A stretch of 58,329 nt of DNA from CAYWPG01 sp964460035 (GTDB taxonomy: Bacteria; Pseudomonadota; Gammaproteobacteria; Nitrococcales; AK92). Shown here in pieces: positions 1 to 8,075 of this stretch; position 1 is the stretch's first letter, and the number at the start of each line of letters is the position of its first letter. The DNA is taken from positions 1 to 58,329 of the forward strand of contig CAYWPG010000022.1 of NCBI GenBank assembly GCA_964460035.1. The letters run 5' to 3'. Below the pieces are notes generated by a model that was not told the DNA's origin, ran no database searches, and was given only the letters and a program-made list of their open reading frames with translations. A program made the translations under genes and the position numbers.

Positions 1-55
1 CCGCGAAGGCGGCCGCACCGTCGGTGCCGGCGTCGTTTCCAAGATTATCGAGTAA
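1..55 (+). CDS. tuf: Elongation factor Tu, C-terminal end (5' truncated by window)
   Basis: The first 55 bases encode the last 17 residues of EF-Tu, ending REGGRTVGAGVVSKIIE followed by TAA. This is the conserved tail of domain 3. EF-Tu is the GTPase that delivers aminoacyl-tRNA to the ribosome. Its position just before rpsJ is the usual str/S10 arrangement in Gammaproteobacteria. Only the tail is visible, so nothing can be said about the rest. Confidence 0.93.
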   Translation, partial: REGGRTVGAGVVSKIIE

Positions 56-60
56 GCGAC

Positions 61-372
61 ATGGCCAATCAGAGAATCCGTATTCGCCTGAAAGCGTTCG
101 ATCATCGGCTGATCGACCAGTCCGCGCGCGAGATCGTCGAGACCGCCAAGCGCACCGGTGCGCAGGTTAAGGGCCCGATTCCGCTGCCGACGAAGAAGGA
201 GGTGTTTACCATCCTCATTTCTCCGCACGTCAACAAGGACGCGCGGGATCAGTACGAGATCCGGACGCACAAGCGATTGATGGACATCATCGATCCGACG
301 GATAAGACGGTCGACGCCCTGATGAAGCTCGACCTGGCTGCCGGTGTGGACGTCCAGATCAAGCTGTACTAA
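61..372 (+). CDS. rpsJ: 30S ribosomal protein S10
   Basis: Full-length S10 (103 residues, the usual size). It starts only five bases after the tuf stop, and the sequence spanning that stop (GAGTAAG) is the likely ribosome binding site, so translation may be coupled to tuf. S10 sits in the head of the 30S subunit and is also the NusE antitermination factor that binds NusB. The motifs IRIRLKAFDHRLID and the GPIPLPTK loop are typical. It is the first gene of the S10 operon here; no separate promoter is visible in the five-base gap. Confidence 0.98.
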   Translation: MANQRIRIRLKAFDHRLIDQSAREIVETAKRTGAQVKGPIPLPTKKEVFTILISPHVNKDARDQYEIRTHKRLMDIIDPTDKTVDALMKLDLAAGVDVQIKLY

Positions 373-445
373 CGCGCAATGGCGCTGATGGAGCCGCCCT
401 CGCGCTGCGAGGGTGCGTGCTCTCTGTCTCTAGAAGAGGTTAACG

Positions 446-1096
446 ATGGGAATCGGAATCGTCGGTCGTAAATGCGGCATGACGCGCGTCTTCACGGAAG
501 ACGGCGTGTCGGTGCCTGTGACCGTCATCGAGGCGACCCCGAACCGCGTCACTCAGGTGAAGACCGAGGAGACCGATGGGTATCGCGCGGTGCAGGTTAC
601 CACCGGGACTCGTCGCCCCAGCCGTGTGAATAAGCCCGCGGCAGGGCATTTCGCCAAGGCGGGGGTCGAGGCCGGGCGAGGCCTCTGGGAGTTCCGTCTG
701 GATGGCGAAGGGGACTTCGAAGTCGGCGGCGAGATCAAAGTCGATATCTTCGAGGTTGGCCAGAAAGTCGACGTAACCGGGATCAGCAAGGGGAAGGGCT
801 TTGCCGGTACGGTGAAGCGCCACAACTTCAGCACCCAGGATGCTAGCCACGGTAACTCGCTGTCGCATCGGGTTCCCGGCTCTATCGGCCAGAACCAGAC
901 CCCGGGTCGGGTGTTCAAGGGCAAGAAGATGGCCGGTCATCTCGGAAACGTGCGGCGCACCGTGCAGAACCTGGAAGTGGTGCGCGTGGACGCGGAGCGC
1001 AACCTGCTGTTGGTGCGGGGCGCGGTTCCGGGAAGCGAAGGCGGAGACGTGATCGTCCGCCCGTCGGTCAAGGCCCGTAACAAGAGGGCAAGCTGA
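446..1096 (+). CDS. rplC: 50S ribosomal protein L3
   Basis: L3 of 216 residues, an early-assembly protein whose central extension reaches the peptidyl-transferase centre. The conserved stretch HRVPGSIGQNQTPGRVFKGK holds the glutamine that PrmB methylates in enterobacteria. It lies 73 bases after rpsJ, with AAGAGG ahead of the ATG. Its stop overlaps the rplD start by one base (TGATG), which implies coupled translation. Confidence 0.98.
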   Translation: MGIGIVGRKCGMTRVFTEDGVSVPVTVIEATPNRVTQVKTEETDGYRAVQVTTGTRRPSRVNKPAAGHFAKAGVEAGRGLWEFRLDGEGDFEVGGEIKVDIFEVGQKVDVTGISKGKGFAGTVKRHNFSTQDASHGNSLSHRVPGSIGQNQTPGRVFKGKKMAGHLGNVRRTVQNLEVVRVDAERNLLLVRGAVPGSEGGDVIVRPSVKARNKRAS

Positions 1097-1698
1097 TGGA
1101 TTTGCAGGTACAGGGCGGCGCCAAGATTTCGGTTTCCGAGAACGCGTTCGGGCGCGAGTTCAATGAGGCCTTGATTCATCAGGTGGTCGTGGCCTACATG
1201 GCCGGCGGCCGTGCCGGGACGAAGGCGCAGAAGTCTCGCTCCGAAGTGAGCGGAGGCGGGGTTAAGCCTTGGCGTCAGAAGGGCACCGGGCGTGCGCGCG
1301 CGGGATCGATCCGCAGCCCGCTATGGCGCTCTGGCGGGGTGGCATTCGCCGCAAAGCCGCGCAGTTTCGAGCAGAAGGTAAATAAGAAGATGTACCGGGG
1401 CGCGATGCGCTCGATTCTCTCGGAACTCGCCCGGCAGGACCGTCTCGTCGTCGTGGAGTCCTTCGATGTGGAGAATCCCAAGACGAAGGAGCTGGTCGGC
1501 AAGCTGACCGCACTGGGTTTGGATGACGTGCTCATCGTTTGTAGCGAGGTTAGCGAGAGCCTGTACCTTGCTTCGCGCAACCTACCCAAGGTCGACGTAC
1601 GTGATCCGATCGGCCTGGACCCGGTCTCGCTGCTGCGGCATGAAAAGGTTCTTATGACCGTTGACGCAGTTCGGCGGGTAGAGGAGTGGCTGGGATGA
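1096..1698 (+). CDS. rplD: 50S ribosomal protein L4
   Basis: L4 of 200 residues. The extended loop that lines the exit tunnel is clear (KPWRQKGTGRARAGSIRSP). In E. coli L4 is also the autogenous repressor of the S10 operon, acting on a leader upstream of rpsJ. No long leader is visible here because rpsJ almost abuts tuf, so regulation may differ. The gene overlaps rplC by one base and rplW by four (ATGA). Confidence 0.98.
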   Translation: MDLQVQGGAKISVSENAFGREFNEALIHQVVVAYMAGGRAGTKAQKSRSEVSGGGVKPWRQKGTGRARAGSIRSPLWRSGGVAFAAKPRSFEQKVNKKMYRGAMRSILSELARQDRLVVVESFDVENPKTKELVGKLTALGLDDVLIVCSEVSESLYLASRNLPKVDVRDPIGLDPVSLLRHEKVLMTVDAVRRVEEWLG

Positions 1699-1988
1699 AT
1701 CAGGAGCGCGTCTTTAAGATTGTGCTCGGGCCGCACGTGTCCGAGAAGAGTACGGTGATCGCCGACGCCGCCAATCAAGTGGTGTTCAAGGTCGCGCGAG
1801 ATGCGTCCAAGGACGAGATCAAGACAGCGGTTGAGAAGCTGTTCGACGTCAAGGTCGAGGGCGTTCGCGTGGTGAACGTCAAGGGCAAGACGAAGGGCTT
1901 TGGCCGCATCCGTGGTCGCCGTTCGAATTGGAAGAAGGCTTACGTCGCGCTGGCCGAGGGTCAGGAAATCGACCTTATCGGCGCTTAA
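1695..1988 (+). CDS. rplW: 50S ribosomal protein L23
   Basis: L23 of 97 residues, which sits at the peptide-tunnel exit and docks trigger factor and SRP. The ATG at 1695 (MNQERVFKIVLGPHVSEKS) overlaps the rplD stop as ATGA and gives the family length. A GTG three codons upstream is in frame but unlikely. The GKTKGFGRIRGRRSNWKKAYV segment is typical of the family. Confidence 0.96.
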   Translation: MNQERVFKIVLGPHVSEKSTVIADAANQVVFKVARDASKDEIKTAVEKLFDVKVEGVRVVNVKGKTKGFGRIRGRRSNWKKAYVALAEGQEIDLIGA

Positions 1989-2027
1989 TGGCAGCGATTG
2001 GTACTGGAACGGATACGGGCGAATACG

Positions 2028-2852
2028 ATGGCACTGGTCAAGGCAAAACCGACGTCTCCCGGGCGGCGCTTCGTCGTCCAGGTGAGGAATCCGGATCTTC
2101 ACAAGGGCGAACCGTACGGACCTCTTCTCGACAAGAGCTCCAAGAGCGGTGGTCGCAACAACGCTGGGCGGATCACGACGCGTCACAGGGGCGGCGGCCA
2201 CAAGCGCCGGTACCGCATCATCGATTTCCGGCGGGATAAGGATTCGATCCCCGCGAAGGTCGAGCGCATCGAGTACGATCCGAATCGCAGCGCGAATATC
2301 GCATTAGTACTTTATGCGGACGGTGAGAGGCGGTATATTATCGCGCCTCGCGGCGTAGAGGTCGGTACAGAGATCGTCTCGGGGCCGGATGCGCCTATCA
2401 AGCCGGGCAATGCGTTGCCGCTGCGCAACATCCCGGTAGGTAGCCAGGTCCACTGCGTCGAGCTCAAGCCCGGAAAGGGCGCTCAAATCGCGCGCTCGGC
2501 CGGCGCCTCCGTTCAGCTGGTCGCGCGCGAAGGCGCCTACGCGACCTTGCGTCTGCGCTCGGGAGAGGTGCGAAAGGTCCTGGCCGAGTGCAGAGCGACG
2601 ATCGGGGAGGTGGGTAACTCCGAGCATGCGCTGCGTGCACTTGGGAAGGCCGGAGCGAGCCGCTGGCGGGGCATCCGTCCCACCGTACGCGGCGCCGCGA
2701 TGAACCCGGTCGACCACCCGCACGGCGGAGGTGAGGGGCGCACGTCCGGCGGCCGCCATCCGGTGTCGCCTTGGGGTGTGCCGACGAAGGGCCACAAGAC
2801 GCGGAAGAACAAGCGTACGACGCAGTTCATCGTCCATGGCCGGAAACGTTAA
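2028..2852 (+). CDS. rplB: 50S ribosomal protein L2
   Basis: L2 of 274 residues, needed for subunit joining and close to the peptidyl-transferase centre. The ATG at 2028 (MALVKAKPTSPGRRFVV) matches the family N-terminus; a longer frame from 1998 adds ten unconserved residues. The conserved NPVDHPHGGGEGRTSGGRHP block carries the histidine implicated in peptidyl transfer. Confidence 0.97.
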   Translation: MALVKAKPTSPGRRFVVQVRNPDLHKGEPYGPLLDKSSKSGGRNNAGRITTRHRGGGHKRRYRIIDFRRDKDSIPAKVERIEYDPNRSANIALVLYADGERRYIIAPRGVEVGTEIVSGPDAPIKPGNALPLRNIPVGSQVHCVELKPGKGAQIARSAGASVQLVAREGAYATLRLRSGEVRKVLAECRATIGEVGNSEHALRALGKAGASRWRGIRPTVRGAAMNPVDHPHGGGEGRTSGGRHPVSPWGVPTKGHKTRKNKRTTQFIVHGRKR

Positions 2853-2870
2853 ACGAAGGGGTTGGTGACA

Positions 2871-3143
2871 GTGCCACGCTCGATTAAGAAAGGTCCGTTC
2901 ATCGACGCCCACCTTCTGAAGAAGGTCGAGCAGGCGGTCGAGACCAACAGTAAGCGACCGATCAAAACCTGGTCGCGGCGTTCGATGATTGTGCCGGATA
3001 TGGTGGGGTTGACAATCGCCGTACATAACGGCCGTCAGCACGTACCGGTGTTGATCAACGAGAATATGGTCGGCCACAAGCTCGGCGAGTTCGCGATTAC
3101 CCGGACTTACCGCGGGCACGCGGCGGACAAGAAATCCAAGTAG
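2871..3143 (+). CDS. rpsS: 30S ribosomal protein S19
   Basis: S19 of 90 residues, in the 30S head contacting S13 and tRNA. The GTG at 2871 gives the standard N-terminus PRSIKKGPFIDAHLL, with AAGGGG at 2856-2861 about nine bases upstream. A GTG at 2865 and a TTG at 2862 are in frame but too close to that site. Confidence 0.95.
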   Translation: MPRSIKKGPFIDAHLLKKVEQAVETNSKRPIKTWSRRSMIVPDMVGLTIAVHNGRQHVPVLINENMVGHKLGEFAITRTYRGHAADKKSK

Positions 3144-3154
3144 GGGTATTGGCG

Positions 3155-3487
3155 ATGGAAGTCGCGGCTAAACTTAGGTTCTCGCGGGTGTCGCCGCAGA
3201 AGGCACGCTTGGTGGCAGATCAGGTGCGCGGCCTCCCGGTAGGGAGAGCGTTGCAGATCCTTGAGTTCAGCCCCAAGAAAGCGGCTGCAATCATCAAGAA
3301 GGTGTTGGACTCGGCGATTGCGAATGCCGAGCACAACGAAGGCGCGGACATCGACGAGCTGAAGGTGGCGCGGATCGTGGTCGACGAAGGACCGGTTTAT
3401 AAGCGCATCCGGCCGCGGGCGAAGGGCCGCGCCAACAGGATTCTGAAGCGCACCAGTCACATCACCGTGACTGTCGCCGAGAAGTAA
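3155..3487 (+). CDS. rplV: 50S ribosomal protein L22
   Basis: L22 of 110 residues, the family length. Its beta-hairpin (GRANRILKRTSHITV region) reaches into the exit tunnel next to L4, the site of macrolide-resistance changes in other bacteria; nothing unusual is seen. The ATG at 3155 was chosen over a TTG at 3149 because it matches the family start MEVAAKLRFSRVSPQKARLV and is preceded by TAGGGG. Confidence 0.96.
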   Translation: MEVAAKLRFSRVSPQKARLVADQVRGLPVGRALQILEFSPKKAAAIIKKVLDSAIANAEHNEGADIDELKVARIVVDEGPVYKRIRPRAKGRANRILKRTSHITVTVAEK

Positions 3488-3499
3488 AGAGGGGCCGCA

Positions 3500-4183
3500 A
3501 TGGGTCACAAAGTACATCCCACGGGTTTTCGCCTCGGTATCACCGAGGAGTGGCGGTCGATGTGGTATGCCGACAGCGCGAGCTTCGGCGACTACCTGAA
3601 CACCGACCTGCGCGTGCGCAACTTCCTCAAGGAAAAGCTGGCGCATGCCTCGGTGAGCAAAATTAAGATCGAACGCCCCGCGAAGAACGCGTTGGTGACC
3701 ATTCACACGGCTCGTCCCGGTGTGGTGATCGGCAAGAAGGGCGAGGACATCGAGCGCCTGCGGGCCGAGGTGGCGCGGATCATGGGTGTGCCGGTGCACA
3801 TCAACATCGAAGAGATTCGCAAGCCGGAGCTCGACGCCCAATTGGTTGCCGAGGGTGTGGCCCAGCAGCTTGAGAAGCGCATTATGTTCCGCCGCGCGAT
3901 GAAGCGTGCCGTGGGTAACGCGATGCGCCTGGGCGCGCAGGGCATCAAGATCAACGTCGCCGGTCGTCTCAACGGTGCCGAAATCGCGCGCAGCGAGTGG
4001 TACCGCGAAGGGCGGGTGCCGTTGCACACGCTTCGTGCCGACATCGATTACGGCTTCGCCGAAGCGCACACCACCTATGGTGTCATCGGCATCAAGGTCT
4101 GGGTGTTCAAGGGCGAAGTGATTGCGAGCGACGCGACCGTGGCCGAGCCGAAAGGCGGCGAGCGCGCTGCCGCGAAAAGTTAA
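3500..4183 (+). CDS. rpsC: 30S ribosomal protein S3
   Basis: S3 of 227 residues, at the mRNA entry site of the 30S subunit. The N-terminus MGHKVHPTGFRLGI and the KH-domain GXXG loop (VVIGKKGEDIERLR) are intact, followed by the C-terminal domain (NAMRLGAQGIKINVAGRLNGAEIAR). The C-terminal tail EPKGGERAAAKS is short and charged, as usual. GAGGGG precedes the ATG. Confidence 0.98.
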   Translation: MGHKVHPTGFRLGITEEWRSMWYADSASFGDYLNTDLRVRNFLKEKLAHASVSKIKIERPAKNALVTIHTARPGVVIGKKGEDIERLRAEVARIMGVPVHINIEEIRKPELDAQLVAEGVAQQLEKRIMFRRAMKRAVGNAMRLGAQGIKINVAGRLNGAEIARSEWYREGRVPLHTLRADIDYGFAEAHTTYGVIGIKVWVFKGEVIASDATVAEPKGGERAAAKS

Positions 4184-4194
4184 GGATAAGCGCC

Positions 4195-4608
4195 ATGTTG
4201 CAGCCAAAGCGTACGAAGTTTCGGAAACAGCAGAAGGGGCGGAACGCCGGTCTCGCGACCCGCGGCGATAAGGTCAGCTTCGGCGAGTTCGGCCTGAAGG
4301 CCGTAAGCCGCGGGCCGATCACCGCACGTCAGATCGAAGCCGGTCGGCGAGCCATTACGCGGTACGTTAAGCGTGGCGGAAAGATTTGGATTCGCGTGTT
4401 CCCGGACACTCCCGTGACCTCCAAGCCCCTTGAGGTGCGTCAAGGTAAGGGTAAGGGTAACGTTGACCACTGGTCCGCTAAGATTCAGCCGGGTCGTGTC
4501 CTCTACGAAATCGAAGGCGTTTCGGAGGAGATGGCCCGGGAGGCGTTCCGTCTGGCCGCTGCCAAACTGCCGGTTCAGACCACCTTTGTTCAACGGACGG
4601 TGATGTAA
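4195..4608 (+). CDS. rplP: 50S ribosomal protein L16
   Basis: L16 of 137 residues, which organises the A site of the 50S subunit. The ATG at 4195 gives MLQPKRTKFRKQQKGRN, the standard start. The segment ITARQIEAGRRAITRYVKRGGKIWIRVFPD is conserved and includes the arginine that YcfD hydroxylates in E. coli. The stop overlaps the rpmC start by one base (TAATG). Confidence 0.97.
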   Translation: MLQPKRTKFRKQQKGRNAGLATRGDKVSFGEFGLKAVSRGPITARQIEAGRRAITRYVKRGGKIWIRVFPDTPVTSKPLEVRQGKGKGNVDHWSAKIQPGRVLYEIEGVSEEMAREAFRLAAAKLPVQTTFVQRTVM

Positions 4609-4808
4609 TGAAGGCTTCAGAGCTTCGGAGTAAAAGCGCCGCCGAGCTGAACAAGGAACTGCTCGAGCGACTCAAGGAGCAGTTCAACCTGCGCATGCAG
4701 CAGGCGTCCGGTCAGCTGAGCAAGCCCGACCAGATGAAGAAGGTCCGTCGCGACATTGCTCGCATCAAGACGGTGCTCGGGGAAAAGCGTAGGGCAGGTG
4801 AGGCGTAA
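4608..4808 (+). CDS. rpmC: 50S ribosomal protein L29
   Basis: L29 of 66 residues, a two-helix protein near the tunnel exit beside L23. The motif LRMQQASGQLSKPDQMKKVRRDIARIKT is typical. It overlaps both neighbours by one base (TAATG at each end), so rplP-rpmC-rpsQ are probably translated in a coupled way. Confidence 0.97.
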   Translation: MKASELRSKSAAELNKELLERLKEQFNLRMQQASGQLSKPDQMKKVRRDIARIKTVLGEKRRAGEA

Positions 4809-5071
4809 TGAGCGAAGTGCAACAGACAAGCCGGGTAGTGACCGGTCGCGTCGTCAGCAGCAAGATGGACAAGACGATCACCGTACGGGTTGAGCGTTTG
4901 GTCAAGCACCCGCTGTACGGCAAGTTCATTCGTCGCTCGACTAAGCTGCACGCCCACGACGAGAACAACGAGTGCCGGGAAGGGGACATCGTGTCGATCG
5001 AACAGTGCCGGCCGTTGTCCAAGACCAAGACTTGGCGTTTGGTCAAAGTCGTCGAGCGGGCCGCGAGTTAA
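4808..5071 (+). CDS. rpsQ: 30S ribosomal protein S17
   Basis: S17 of 87 residues, an OB-fold primary 16S rRNA binder. Conserved GRVVSSKMDKTITVRVERLVKHPLYGK is present. It is the last gene of the S10 group; the following 61 bases before rplN are the longest gap in this stretch and mark the S10/spc junction. Confidence 0.97.
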   Translation: MSEVQQTSRVVTGRVVSSKMDKTITVRVERLVKHPLYGKFIRRSTKLHAHDENNECREGDIVSIEQCRPLSKTKTWRLVKVVERAAS

Positions 5072-5132
5072 GGCGCGGTTGGTCGCAGCCGTCGGCAGAC
5101 GACATTAACGGAAAGCAAGCGAGTAAAGCGCC

Positions 5133-5501
5133 ATGATTCAGATGCAGACTCTCTTGGACGCTGCCGACAACAGCGGTGCGCGCCAAGTAATGTGTATTAA
5201 GGTGTTGGGCGGCTCTAAGCGTCGCTACGCCCGCATCGGTGACATCATCAAGGTGAGCATCAAGGACGCCATTCCGCGCGGCCGCGTCAAGAAAGGCGAG
5301 GTCTACAACGCGGTTGTCGTGCGCACGCGCAAGGGCGTACGGCGGCAGGACGGGTCCGTGATCCGCTTCGACAGCAACGCCGCGGTGCTGCTGAACAACC
5401 AGTTGCAGCCGATCGGCACCCGTGTGTTTGGCCCGGTCACCCGCGAGCTGCGCAGCGAGAAGTTCATGCGCATCATCTCGCTGGCGCCGGAAGTCCTGTA
5501 A
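5133..5501 (+). CDS. rplN: 50S ribosomal protein L14
   Basis: L14 of 122 residues, exactly the family length. The start MIQMQTLLDAADNSGAR and the GVRRQDGSVIRFDSNAAVL block are canonical. L14 forms an intersubunit bridge and is the docking site of RsfS. It is the first gene of the spc group; no convincing promoter is visible in the short gap upstream, so it may be read from the S10 promoter. Confidence 0.98.
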   Translation: MIQMQTLLDAADNSGARQVMCIKVLGGSKRRYARIGDIIKVSIKDAIPRGRVKKGEVYNAVVVRTRKGVRRQDGSVIRFDSNAAVLLNNQLQPIGTRVFGPVTRELRSEKFMRIISLAPEVL

Positions 5502-5514
5502 GGCGGAGAGCGTC

Positions 5515-5832
5515 ATGCGGAAGATTAAGAAAGGTGACGAAGTAATCGTCATCACCGGGAAGGATAAGGGGCGCCGCGGCGAGGTGATCCGTGTCCTGCC
5601 CGAGAAGGACAAAGTGGTGGTCGCCAATATCAACATGGTAAAGCGCCACACGAAGCCCAACCCGCAGCGGGGAATCGCCGGGGGCATCGTGGAGAAGGAG
5701 ATGCCGATACACATCTCCAACGTCGCGCTGTACAACCGTGCCACCGGCAAGGGCGACCGGGTCGGTTTCCGAATTGTGGACGGGAAGAAGGTACGGTACT
5801 TCAAGTCCACTAACGAGCTAGTAGACGCGTAG
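5515..5832 (+). CDS. rplX: 50S ribosomal protein L24
   Basis: L24 of 105 residues with the KOW motif (KGDEVIVITGKDKGRRGEV) near its N-terminus. It is an assembly initiator at the 5' end of 23S rRNA. The ATG at 5515, preceded by GGCGGAGAG, is chosen; a longer frame upstream overlaps rplN and is not conserved. Confidence 0.97.
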   Translation: MRKIKKGDEVIVITGKDKGRRGEVIRVLPEKDKVVVANINMVKRHTKPNPQRGIAGGIVEKEMPIHISNVALYNRATGKGDRVGFRIVDGKKVRYFKSTNELVDA

Positions 5833-5840
5833 GTGACGTG

Positions 5841-6380
5841 ATGGCCAGGCTGCAAGAGTACTACAAGACCGAGGTCACCAAGGCGCTGCGCGAACAGTTT
5901 CAGTACGCCAACGTCATGGAAGTCCCGCGCATCACCAAGATCACGTTGAATATGGGTCTTGGCGAAGCGGTGCGTGACAAGAAGGTTATCGAGGCGGCAT
6001 CGGAGGACATGGCGAAGATCGCCGGTCAGAAGCCGATTGTCACCTACACTCGCAAGTCGATCGCGGGCTTTAAGATTCGCGACGGCTGGCCCATCGGCTG
6101 CAAGGTCACCTTGCGGCGCGAGCGGATGTGGGAATTCCTCGACCGGCTGATCAACGTGGCTATACCACGTATCCGCGACTTCCGCGGTTTCAGCCCGAAG
6201 TCGTTCGACGGCCGCGGCAACTACAGCCTCGGTGTGCGCGAGCAGATCATCTTCCCGGAGATCGATTACGACAAGATCGATGCTATCCGGGGCATGGATA
6301 TCACGATTACCACGACGGCAAGAACCGACGAGGAAGGTATGGCCCTATTGGAGGCCTTCGACTTCCCGTTTCGGAAGTAA
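5841..6380 (+). CDS. rplE: 50S ribosomal protein L5
   Basis: L5 of 179 residues, which binds 5S rRNA with L18 in the central protuberance. Conserved blocks NVMEVPRITKITLNMGLGEA and FDGRGNYSLGVREQIIFPEI are intact. The ATG at 5841 is used; the GTG directly before it at 5838 is in frame, but the AGGTGA at 5831-5836 suits the ATG at least as well. Confidence 0.97.
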   Translation: MARLQEYYKTEVTKALREQFQYANVMEVPRITKITLNMGLGEAVRDKKVIEAASEDMAKIAGQKPIVTYTRKSIAGFKIRDGWPIGCKVTLRRERMWEFLDRLINVAIPRIRDFRGFSPKSFDGRGNYSLGVREQIIFPEIDYDKIDAIRGMDITITTTARTDEEGMALLEAFDFPFRK

Positions 6381-6389
6381 GGGGCAGAA

Positions 6390-6695
6390 ATGGCAAAGGT
6401 ATCGATGGTTCAGCGGGAGCTCAAGCGCGCCCAACTGGTGAAGAAGTACGCGAATCGGCGCCAAGAGCTGAAGGCCATTATCCGCAACCCCGAAGCCAGC
6501 GACGAGGAGCGGTACGAGGCGCAGCTCAAGCTTCAGCAGCTGCCGCGGGATTCCAGCCCCGTGCGGATGCGTAACCGCTGCCGCGTTACCGGGCGCCCTC
6601 GCGGCGTCTATCGCAAGTTTGGATTGGCCCGCAACAAGCTGCGTGAAGCGGCTATGCGCGGCGAAATCCCGGGTCTGGTCAAGTCGAGCTGGTAA
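6390..6695 (+). CDS. rpsN: 30S ribosomal protein S14, zinc-free long form
   Basis: S14 of 101 residues. It has a single cysteine in NRCRVTGRPRGVYRKFGLARN and lacks the CxxC...CxxC set of the short zinc-binding form, so it is the long C-minus type found in most Gammaproteobacteria. It binds in the 30S head with S3 and S10. AGGGGCAG precedes the ATG. Confidence 0.97.
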   Translation: MAKVSMVQRELKRAQLVKKYANRRQELKAIIRNPEASDEERYEAQLKLQQLPRDSSPVRMRNRCRVTGRPRGVYRKFGLARNKLREAAMRGEIPGLVKSSW

Positions 6696-6744
6696 TGCTC
6701 GAAACTGTCCAGCGACACACGCTTAGCACTCAGGTAGCAACAGC

Positions 6745-7140
6745 ATGAGCATGACGGATCCGATCGCGGATATGCTGACGCGCATCCGCAACGCGCAAGC
6801 GGCCCAGAAGGCGCAGGTGAGCATGCCCTCCTCTAAGTTGAAGGCGGCTATCGCGCGCGTACTGAAGGAAGAGGGCTATATCGAGTCGTACGAAGTGACG
6901 GAACAGGACCGCAAGGCGGTTCTGACGATTGGCCTGAAGTACTACCAGGGTGCCCCGGTTATCGAGTTCATCGAGCGGGTGAGCCGCCCAGGTCTGCGCA
7001 TTTTCAAGGGCAAAGAGTCTCTGCCGAAGGTTCGGGGCGGACTCGGCGTCGCCATCGTGTCGACCTCCCAGGGCGTCATGACCGATAGAGCCGCTCGGGC
7101 GGCGGGTCATGGCGGCGAGGTCTTGTGCGTCGTCTTCTAA
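6745..7140 (+). CDS. rpsH: 30S ribosomal protein S8
   Basis: S8 of 131 residues, a primary 16S rRNA binder and, in E. coli, the translational repressor of the spc operon acting near the rplE start. The N-terminus MSMTDPIADMLTRIRNAQ and the C-terminal STSQGVMTDRAARAAGHGGEVLCVVF are standard. It is 49 bases after rpsN. Confidence 0.98.
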   Translation: MSMTDPIADMLTRIRNAQAAQKAQVSMPSSKLKAAIARVLKEEGYIESYEVTEQDRKAVLTIGLKYYQGAPVIEFIERVSRPGLRIFKGKESLPKVRGGLGVAIVSTSQGVMTDRAARAAGHGGEVLCVVF

Positions 7141-7154
7141 CCTAGGATTTCGTC

Positions 7155-7688
7155 ATGTCCAGAGTTGCCAAGAAACCCGTGCAGATTCCCAAGGGCGTGG
7201 AAGTCACTGTCAACGGGAATCAGTTGAAAATCAAGGGCCCGAAAGGTGCCCTGGAGTGTGACGTGCACGAGTTGGTCGAAGTCGAGCAGGCGGACGGCCA
7301 AATTCGCTTCGCGCCTCGCACCTCCAAGAAGGAGGCGATCGCGCTTACCGGCACGACGCGCTCGCTTGTCAACAATATGGTAGTCGGCGTCACGGAAGGC
7401 TTCGAGCGCAAGCTTGAGCTGCGGGGTGTCGGTTATCGTGCTCAGGCCCAGGGTAAGGTTCTGAACCTAACGCTTGGCTTCTCCCATCCGGTGAACCATC
7501 CGGTTCCGGACGGGATCACCGTAGAGACCCCGAGCCAGACCGAGATCGTGGTGCGGGGAATCGACAAACAGAAGGTCGGCCAGGTCGCGGCGGAAATTCG
7601 CGCCTATCGTCCTCCGGAGCCCTACAAGGGCAAAGGTGTTCGCTATGCCGGCGAACAGGTCATCATGAAAGAAGCCAAGAAGAAGTAA
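7155..7688 (+). CDS. rplF: 50S ribosomal protein L6
   Basis: L6 of 177 residues made of two similar RNA-binding folds. The C-terminal signature PEPYKGKGVRYAGEQVIMKEAKKK is intact. It binds near the factor-binding centre at the base of the L7/L12 stalk. Fourteen bases separate it from rpsH. Confidence 0.98.
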   Translation: MSRVAKKPVQIPKGVEVTVNGNQLKIKGPKGALECDVHELVEVEQADGQIRFAPRTSKKEAIALTGTTRSLVNNMVVGVTEGFERKLELRGVGYRAQAQGKVLNLTLGFSHPVNHPVPDGITVETPSQTEIVVRGIDKQKVGQVAAEIRAYRPPEPYKGKGVRYAGEQVIMKEAKKK

Positions 7689-7706
7689 TTCGGGCAGGTA
7701 GCGGTT

Positions 7707-8060
7707 ATGGATAAAAAGGCAGCACGTTTGCGCCGAGCTCTACGAGCCCGGTCGAAGATTCGCGAACTGGGCGTGCATCGCCTGTGCGTGCACCGCACTC
7801 CGCGTCATATCTACGCGCAGGTGATCGCTCCGGACGGGCAGCGCACGATTGCGGCGGCGTCGACAGTGGAGAAGGAGCTGCGCAGCAAGCTCGCATCCAC
7901 TGGCAACCGCGAGGCGGCGGTGGAAGTGGGTAAACTCATTGCGGAGCGCGCCAAGGCGGCCGGTGTCACTAAGGTGGCATTCGATCGTTCGGGTTTCCGC
8001 TATCACGGCCGGGTGCAAGCGCTGGCGGACGCCGCGCGCGAAGCCGGCCTGCAGTTCTAA
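7707..8060 (+). CDS. rplR: 50S ribosomal protein L18
   Basis: L18 of 117 residues, a 5S rRNA binding protein that works with L5. Conserved LRVHRTPRHIYAQVI-like segment (RLCVHRTPRHIYAQVIAPDG) and the C-terminal FDRSGFRYHGRVQALADAAREAGLQF are typical. Confidence 0.97.
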   Translation: MDKKAARLRRALRARSKIRELGVHRLCVHRTPRHIYAQVIAPDGQRTIAAASTVEKELRSKLASTGNREAAVEVGKLIAERAKAAGVTKVAFDRSGFRYHGRVQALADAAREAGLQF

Positions 8061-8075
8061 GCAAGGGCGAGTGCT

